Source: Emergomyces orientalis (Eukaryota > Ascomycota > Eurotiomycetes > Onygenales > Ajellomycetaceae). From it: a DNA stretch of 64,000 nucleotides. This document shows positions 57,996 through 64,000 of the stretch, piece by piece (position 1 is the stretch's first letter; every line of letters begins with the position of its first letter). The notes below the pieces were generated by a model. That model saw nothing but the letters and a program-made list of their open reading frames with translations. It had not been told where the DNA came from and ran no database searches. The translations under genes and the position numbers were made by a program. The DNA is taken from NCBI GenBank assembly GCA_002110485.1, contig MOWL01000001.1, forward strand, positions 1,798,001 through 1,862,000, read 5' to 3'.

Positions 57996-59291
57996 TTATG
58001 GAGAAGCAATAAGCTCGGACTTCCTAGCAGCTGCCATACGGTTCCGCCGGTTTGCCAATACACGGCGGGAATAGGTGTATCCAACGTATATCATCCCGAT
58101 GATAACAAGCACACCAATAGCCACTCGCGAATCCCAGATCAACGCCTGCAAGCGTGTTTGGAAAAAGAAAGTACGTTTGGTACTTCGACGGACGGCAACT
58201 AGTTGAGAGAGGGTAGACCAAAAGGACCCAACGAAGGACTCAGCTCGCGTCAGGGCCGTAGCTTCAATAATCGGCCAGTAGGTAGCTAAACGCCACTCAT
58301 GCTCCTCCTCTGGATGTACCGCCTTGATGGCTTCCCTGCACTTGTCAGTCATCTCCATGAAATGCGCTCGCCCATCTAACAATTTTACGAGCTCCCGGAT
58401 AACCACGCCTTCGCGATCATCTGTTGCAATAACCACGGGCTGGTTCGAGTTTATCTGGGTGCGTTTCACATTGTCATAGAGATAAGAGCCTGTCCAGTCA
58501 CATTTGCCGAATACATTGCGGAGCACAGGTATTTCATTCTGATGACAAGGGTCCTTCTGGCCAAAGGAAAGGTCGGATGGCCAAGTTCGAATATGCAGCG
58601 CAACCGCTTGGGGAAGGATGTCAGGTAGCATGTCTTTTACACAAGCATCGAGAGGCTCTGAAAGAGTGAACAAATGCGCCGCCTTTCTCCATGATCCTGC
58701 TCGAAGTGGAAGTATGAACGAGTCCCGCACAAAGCTGAACGCAGAGCGTTGCCAGTATGATTCGCTTGGGGCAGTAATGCGTACAACTTGCTCTGCCGTT
58801 TCGGTGATCTCGTTCGTGAAATCCACCACAAGAGTGGAAACGTTTTGGAGACTGGTAGTGAGTTGGGGCCTCGTGTCATAACCCAGTTGCTCGAGTCCCG
58901 CTGCATCGAAAACATCGGTGACGGGTATCAGTTGCGACGTAGAAACTCCTCGGACGGCAGGACAAGTGATTCCCGGCGATAACAGTCTTCGAGTTGGTAG
59001 GGGGTTGTTGACTGCTGATGCAAGATGAAGAATAAACTGATTATTGAAGTATGCGAAATCCGGGTTGTCCCACTATTTATTACGCAAAGAATAAGTCAGT
59101 GAAATTGGACCCACGAGTAGAGAAATGAGAATGGCCACAGTCAAACTTCAGCAACAACGGAATCGCCTTACTGTGAAATATTTTTGGACGCCTGTGTGAA
59201 CCAGGGGCTGCTTCCATTGAGGCAAATAGAGAAGCGTGAATGTAGCAAAGAGGATTGCTGCAAGCACAAGGCCGCGGAGAGGCCATCTCAT
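57996..59291 (-). CDS. Type II membrane protein, tentative O-fucosyltransferase-like
   Basis: Minus-strand exons 59291-59172 and 59072-57996, joined across a 99-nt intron (GTAAGG to AAATAG), give 398 residues. Residues 8-23 (LVLAAILFATFTLLYL) form a signal anchor after MRWPLRG. A lumenal-type domain contains CPAVRGVSTSQL, then AVALHIRTW at about 197-205. The HIR motif resembles the substrate-binding HxR of GDP-fucose O-fucosyltransferase-like GT-B enzymes. Later motifs are VVIATDDREGVVIRELV and EATALTRAESFVGSFWSTLS, which resemble the acceptor-side region of that fold. A second membrane helix (about 357-374) and a basic tail RRVLANRRNRMAAARK end the protein. Two membrane helices with the domain between them are unusual for Golgi glycosyltransferases. 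Gene model firm, function tentative; no acceptor can be named. Confidence 0.6.
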
Positions 59292-59450
59292 GATTTCGAT
59301 ATTTATGATCGAGTATCAATCATGCCCGTCTTTCACTGGAAATGAAACTGTTGCATACTCTGGCAGACTTCAAACAGAGTTTCCAACATTTGGATAGACA
59401 TTTCCCGATCAGGGCCAAAACTCCGCCGTTCAGGGCTAACATCATCAGCC

Positions 59451-59921
59451 TCATCCTGTGAGGAAGATGGGCCAATAAGACCAGGTTGCCCTTCGTTTGA
59501 GGCTAGAACGGGGTGGCGTTGAAACTATAACCTTGTATGCGCTACGTATTCGCCTTTGTAATAATTCAAGTCCAGGCGTTTGTCCATTGGGAGAGATCTC
59601 AACACTTGCAAGGGTAGCCCTGTTCCGAGAAAGATGAGCTTCGAATGAAAATTCACTATTTCCGCCACAGCCCAGCGCTAACAAGCATTTAAGAAAGCAA
59701 TTAGACCAAATGGGGATCTCGTCTTTAATTCGATTTATTCTGTTAAAATAATCGACGTCCAAACGACGCTGATTGGATCCAACAAGTGGAAATGTCCCCA
59801 AATCAGTCTTGACTAAGCTTTCAGTGGTGGAGCGCAGAGAGAAGTTAAATATAAAAGGTGAGTTTGACCCCACCTTGGCAGGCAGAAGCGATGCCGAAAA
59901 TCGGGGGCGTGGAGAAGACAT
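59451..59921 (-). CDS. Possible small protein of unknown function
   Basis: A frame from ATG at 59921 (MSSPRPRFSASLLPAKVGSN) runs 156 codons. It contains protein-like segments such as GTFPLVGSNQRRLDVDYFNR and WSNCFLKCLLALGCGGN. No family is recognised, no membrane segment is clear and no splice partner was found. It lies directly upstream of the fucosyltransferase-like gene on the same strand. It may be a decayed gene rather than a working one. Confidence 0.25.
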   Translation of the reverse strand: MSSPRPRFSASLLPAKVGSNSPFIFNFSLRSTTESLVKTDLGTFPLVGSNQRRLDVDYFNRINRIKDEIPIWSNCFLKCLLALGCGGNSEFSFEAHLSRNRATLASVEISPNGQTPGLELLQRRIRSAYKVIVSTPPRSSLKRRATWSYWPIFLTG

Positions 59922-60670
59922 GTATTTTATTTGATGTGAGCTGATTTGATACTGTTTCGTGTTACCGAACAGACAGTTTGTGTATTTTTGCCTGGCTGGT
60001 TGGATGAAAGCCATCGTCTTGAAGAACCGAGAACAGCGTCTACAATTGGCCAGATAAAGGTAGTTTGATGGCCAATGAAATCTGATCACGGCAACCTCAG
60101 CCTTGCAGAATCATTACCTGATCAACAGTGAGCTGTTTGTTAACTAAACATGAGAATTCTTGACAGTGCGTTAAGATGTTTAAAATAACAATCAGAGTTC
60201 AGGTTTTTTCAGGGACATACTATTTGACAGCGACATGCTTTTTAGTGCCCAGACATCCCAACTCATAGAATGACATGGTGACTTCGTAGGCCACGGACAA
60301 TTGCGAAATCCCCTTGGCATGTGTACCATTTGTTGGCTGCCACCAGATCCATTTAGGTATTTCCTTGTCATGCAACTGGAAATTGCCCATGCACCATGAC
60401 AACTTAGCCCGGATATTGAGAAAAGCATTTGCTTCAGGGATGCATCCTGCTTGACAGTTCAAATCCTTGATAAGATAGAGCGCAGATGAAGCATCAATGA
60501 ATTTGAGAACAGCCAACCTGATGAATAATTCTCCCCCGCGACCTGACCACCAGTGTGGGTACCTAGGACGTGGGGGGTGTTGCAACATCGTATGTAAGTA
60601 TTGCGTGAAGATGGTCGGCTGACGTTGAAGGGGCAACAATTGTCGCTCATCGATATAACTCCTGATTTTC

Positions 60671-60918
60671 TACGGAGTAGTAAATATCAGGATATGTATC
60701 CCTGGGGACTGTAGGTACTAGTAGTTTGTTGTCGAGAACATGGTGAAAGTTGTGCACAGACGATTTCTAAAAATAATGTCAACAGCTATTCCTGGCCGGG
60801 CCAATCAGCAACCACAAATTAGGGCGGAACCAATAAATTATTTGGTGCGGTAACGTGACCAGAGCCGCCGCGGGAGTTTTTATCAGATTCCATTCGACTC
60901 TGAACTACATACTCCGTA
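60671..60918. repeat. Inverted pair of TACGGAGTA / TACTCCGTA, candidate small MITE-like element
   Basis: TACGGAGTA at 60671-60679 and its exact reverse complement at 60910-60918, 230 bp apart. Homology outside the 9-mers is weak. A third copy of the motif is at 8527-8535. The unit is AT-rich and lies 227 bp upstream of the TFC4 start. Confidence 0.3.
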
Positions 60919-61144
60919 CATAAAAATTATCTGCTCCATGCACGCTCATGTGAACCTTGCTTTATTAAGAGCTCGGGGTTACATAATATATGATCCTTTC
61001 GCCGCACTTCTTTTATCTCAATACGTCTTGTGTTGATGCCCCAACAGAAATTCTTGTCAGGAGCAGTATAGCCACCCTCTTGGAGATGACTAGAAGACGC
61101 GATACTGGATCTCCAGTAATAGCTTAAAGTATACCTTGGTAGTC

Positions 61145-64000
61145 ATGGAAGATATGCAGGGGAATGCGGCTGAGCAATCTCGATATCAAAAAACCTACCC
61201 TGATATCCACTCCATTTCTCAACAAGCCCGACGAGCGAGTACTCAGTCTGTCATGTCAGGGAATGAAGACATTGACATGGCTTCGGGGAGCCAATCTGAA
61301 CTTTCGGGAAGCGATACGCCTTACGGCAATGAAAGGCATGATCATTTCAGCAGAAGCAGACGCCAGAGGTATTTAAATGAACTAGGGGCGTACACAGATA
61401 ACCCAGACTTTCGTATCTCTGAAGGAAGCTCGTAAGGCCATACATGCTGCAAACCTTGCAGGAATAGATTTTGAACTAATCTATTTTGACAGGAATGAAT
61501 CTGAAACTCTTGAAGAGCCCGATCAATTCGGTGAAGATGTCGATCCCGACTTAAGCTCATATGGCCGTAAGGGTAGACGGGGACGTCAGTCTATCGGGAG
61601 GCCATACAATTTCGGTGCGCGAGGTGGAAAAGGCATCAAAAGAGGCCCCAGAAAACCGCTAGAACCAAGCTTAGAGTTCAAAAATTTACATTCTGAGGCC
61701 ACCTCTGCCTTCATTGATGCCGACTACGAGAGAGCCACCGTTCTCGTGAAGCAGGCCATTCAAATAAATCCTGAAATGTTTGCTGCCCATTCTCTATTAT
61801 CGGAAATATTCCTTGCCCAAGGTCAAAAAGACAAGGCCCTGGCTGCACTATTCAGCGGTGCGCACACACGACCAAAAGATCCTTCCGTCTGGATGAAAGT
61901 TGCGAAATTGATCCTAGAACGAGCTGGGGAGGATCGGACCTCAGCACTGCAAGATGTGGTCTACTGTTACAGCCGCGTCATTGAGATCGATCAGAAAAAT
62001 TACGACATACGGTTTGAAAGAGCCGCGGTGTACCGTGAATTGGGTCATAATGGGAAAGCTGCCCAAGAGTACGAAAGGCTACTAAAAGATCTTCCGCACA
62101 ATACAATAGCGCTCCGACTCCTTGCAGAGACGTATATTGATCTAAACGAAGTTGATAAAGCAAAAAGCCGATACGACGAAAGTATCGCATATTATACGTC
62201 ATTAAATTTGGAGGAAGCCACCGACTTTACCTGGTCTGATGTTAACATTTACGTTGAATTTTTTAGCTACCTGAACGATTATGAACAGGGAGTATTTGCG
62301 TTAAAATCACTTTCTAGGTGGTTGCTGGGGCGGAAAGATGATACGGAATGGGATAATATTGTTGAAGACGACCGGGAGTTTGATGCTGAAGATTTCCCTC
62401 GTCGAGCAGACGTCACATTCTTTGTCCCAGATAAATATCCGATCGAGTCTTACGGCACTGGCCTTCCCTTAGAGCTTCGCGTGAAGCTCGGAATATATCG
62501 GTTGAAACTAGGCCTCCAGTACAGAGAAGAAGCCTTGGTAAGTGCTCTGGCTTGATTGATTCTTTTCGCAAATGAGGAAGCTGATTGTCAATTAGTCTCA
62601 TTTTTCGTGGCTAAACCCGGACGACTGCTCGGAAGGCGCGCTACTCTATGATTTCGGGGATCTGTTTAGGGAGGCAGGAGATGCACTCAAAGATGCTAAA
62701 TTATATCAAGACGCAATACTGTTTTACCTGCCACTTCAGAGAACTCGTGAATATGCAGATACCAGTCTTTTTATGTCCATGGCCGAATGTTATATGGCTT
62801 GCGAAAATGATGAAGCAGCTGAGAATTGTTATTTAACGGTGGTCGAGTACGATGAAAACAACATCGAAGCCCGAGCCAAACTGGCGAAATTTTATGAAAA
62901 ATTAGGAATGATTGAACAAGCTTTGAAATATGTCAACGAAGCGATTGAATTAGGAAGACGGGAGTCGATGCCAAGGCGAAAACGAAGATTTGGCTCCAGG
63001 GCGCTACAGCTTGCGAGAGAATTCCGGTCAACCGAATCTGGGGGCATTGCAATGGCGACGTATGAGGGATCGATTGGGGCAGAAAACGAAGATTGGGGAT
63101 CTCCTACTCCTCCTGCCGGTGCGTCCGGTGGGCTCATGACTTCTACAGCACCCCTTTCCAAAAAGCGGAGGCAGGCAAAGGAGGAATATATCGGCACCGA
63201 CCATATCAGGTATTTGTACTCTAAGTTGCTCGATCTTGAATCAGCAATGAGAGAAGGTCAGGAGGATGCGACGGAAGATTGGCTGGATATCGCGGATGCT
63301 CTATTGCGAGATTTCCGATCAAATAGAGTCTTTTTCCCCATGCAGAGACATATGATGTTCTTGGGGTATTCTAGAGAAGCCCAACGAAAAGCTGGACGCC
63401 TGAAATCAACAACCATTATGGACGAAGTGGAGGAAATGGCTGGGCGACTTCAGGCATCGTTAGGTAGGCATTAAGATCATTTGTTAATGTTGAAACCCTA
63501 CTGACTCCAGACCTAGGCACCCCTGAAATTGATCCTGCGACGATCCCAAATGATTACCACTCGATATCATTCGAACAGTGGCTTGATATATTTCTAGAAT
63601 ATGCTCTTGTTCTTGCAGGACAAGGCCAATCGGAAGAAGCCTACGACACCCTTTCTGCAGCTGCTGACGCCAGCATTTGGTATCATTCCAAACCCAGCAA
63701 ATTCCAAATTTACACATGCTGGTTCAGTAAGTGGATTACTTGCAGCCCCCAAAATTTGTGTGCATGATTATAACGGCCAGTAACAGCCTGCGCGCTCCGA
63801 CTCAAGGACGAAGAAACACTCTCCAACATCTCCCGCTGGTTCATGAAAGAGTATCAATTCGTAACTGATACATATCGCCTCTTCGCAACCCTAAGCCGAC
63901 TCTGTGGCGACCCACGCAAGTCCCTCTTCCATTCGTCACCCAGCATGAAATTCATGCTACGCCAAATAAAAGCGATCGACTATACGCTCCCAGATGACCC
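61145..64000 (+). CDS. TFC4: TFIIIC TPR subunit, Tfc4/Sfc4-like (3' truncated by window edge)
   Basis: Exons 61145-61431, 61493-62537, 62596-63463, 63511-63726 and 63787 onward give at least 876 residues. Introns of 61, 58, 47 and 60 nt all keep frame. An acidic Ser-rich N-terminus precedes a basic RKGRRGRQSIGRPYNFG stretch (about 120-140). Tetratricopeptide repeats follow from about residue 165 (FIDADYERATVLVKQAIQIN, AAHSLLSEIFLAQGQKDKAL, RFERAAVYRELGHNGKAAQE), with a second array after about 470 (MAECYMACENDEAAENCYLT and AKLAKFYEKLGMIEQALKYV). The layout with two TPR blocks and a long linker matches the tau131 subunit of TFIIIC. That subunit binds TFIIIB at tRNA and 5S genes for RNA polymerase III. 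The 47-nt third intron is near the lower size limit. The end is cut by the window. Confidence 0.9.

Larger units (their letters stand above)
59292..61144. other. Intergenic region upstream of two divergent genes
   Basis: 1.85 kb. The minus strand has a 156-codon frame (59921-59451) and a less convincing frame at 60639-60220 whose end reads IRAKLSWCMGNFQLHDKEIP. Two inverted TACGGAGTA copies lie at 60671 and 60910. No confirmed gene. Confidence 0.4.

Noticed and set aside
1..64000. CRISPR arrays, bacterial operons, rRNA genes or intact transposons
   Set aside because: None seen; repeats are simple-sequence runs, and no reverse transcriptase or transposase motifs were found.

Overview
This 64 kb window is nuclear DNA of a filamentous ascomycete, most likely Eurotiomycetes and possibly Onygenales. 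Genes are broken by short introns (47-190 nt) with GTRWGT-like donors and CTRAY-like branch points. The gene families are fungal (CAF120, VTS1, ERV46, MEX67, LaeA-like methyltransferase). Long AT-rich, gene-free stretches separate compact housekeeping blocks. The species is inferred from general features only; no database search was possible. Exon structures were built by hand from reading frame, splice motifs and family conservation, and most close exactly in frame.

Layout, left to right. A 5'-truncated TFIIIA (1-1740, +). An uncharacterised protein (3357-5236, -) joined across a GC-AG intron. A 4.2 kb gap whose left part has no CpG at all. CAF120, a CCR4-NOT associated PH protein (9464-13696, +). 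ERV46 cargo receptor (15492-16937, -). MEX67 mRNA export receptor (17665-20028, +). VPS53 of the GARP tether (20767-23532, +). Ribosomal stalk protein P0 (24788-25880, -), head to head with TRM82 (26359-28122, +). Uroporphyrinogen decarboxylase HEM12 (28447-29858, +). A cytosine deaminase with an internal deletion (30090-30654, -). Ydj1-type DnaJ (32379-33929, +). A 5.7 kb region without a recognisable gene. A sulfate permease (39663-42441, +). A ten-exon LaeA-like methyltransferase (44282-45979, +). A 3.2 kb stretch with only protein-like scraps. An MFS exporter (49210-51865, +). EMC6 (52405-52966, -). VTS1 (54266-56260, -). A type II membrane protein resembling O-fucosyltransferases (57996-59291, -). 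A 3'-truncated TFIIIC TPR subunit, TFC4 (61145-64000, +).

Most genes serve core gene expression and membrane traffic: Pol III initiation (TFIIIA, TFC4), mRNA export and decay (MEX67, CAF120, VTS1), translation (P0, TRM82), and secretory or endosomal traffic (ERV46, VPS53, EMC6). The accessory part is 39-52 kb, with sulfate uptake, a LaeA-like methyltransferase and an MFS exporter.

No wholly new multi-gene system is convincing here. The strongest oddities are a cytosine deaminase lacking the segment that carries a zinc ligand, two GC-AG introns with the same donor, a P0 tail that exists only after splicing of a 23-nt exon, a 680-bp CpG-free tract, and very small exons in the methyltransferase and transporter genes.
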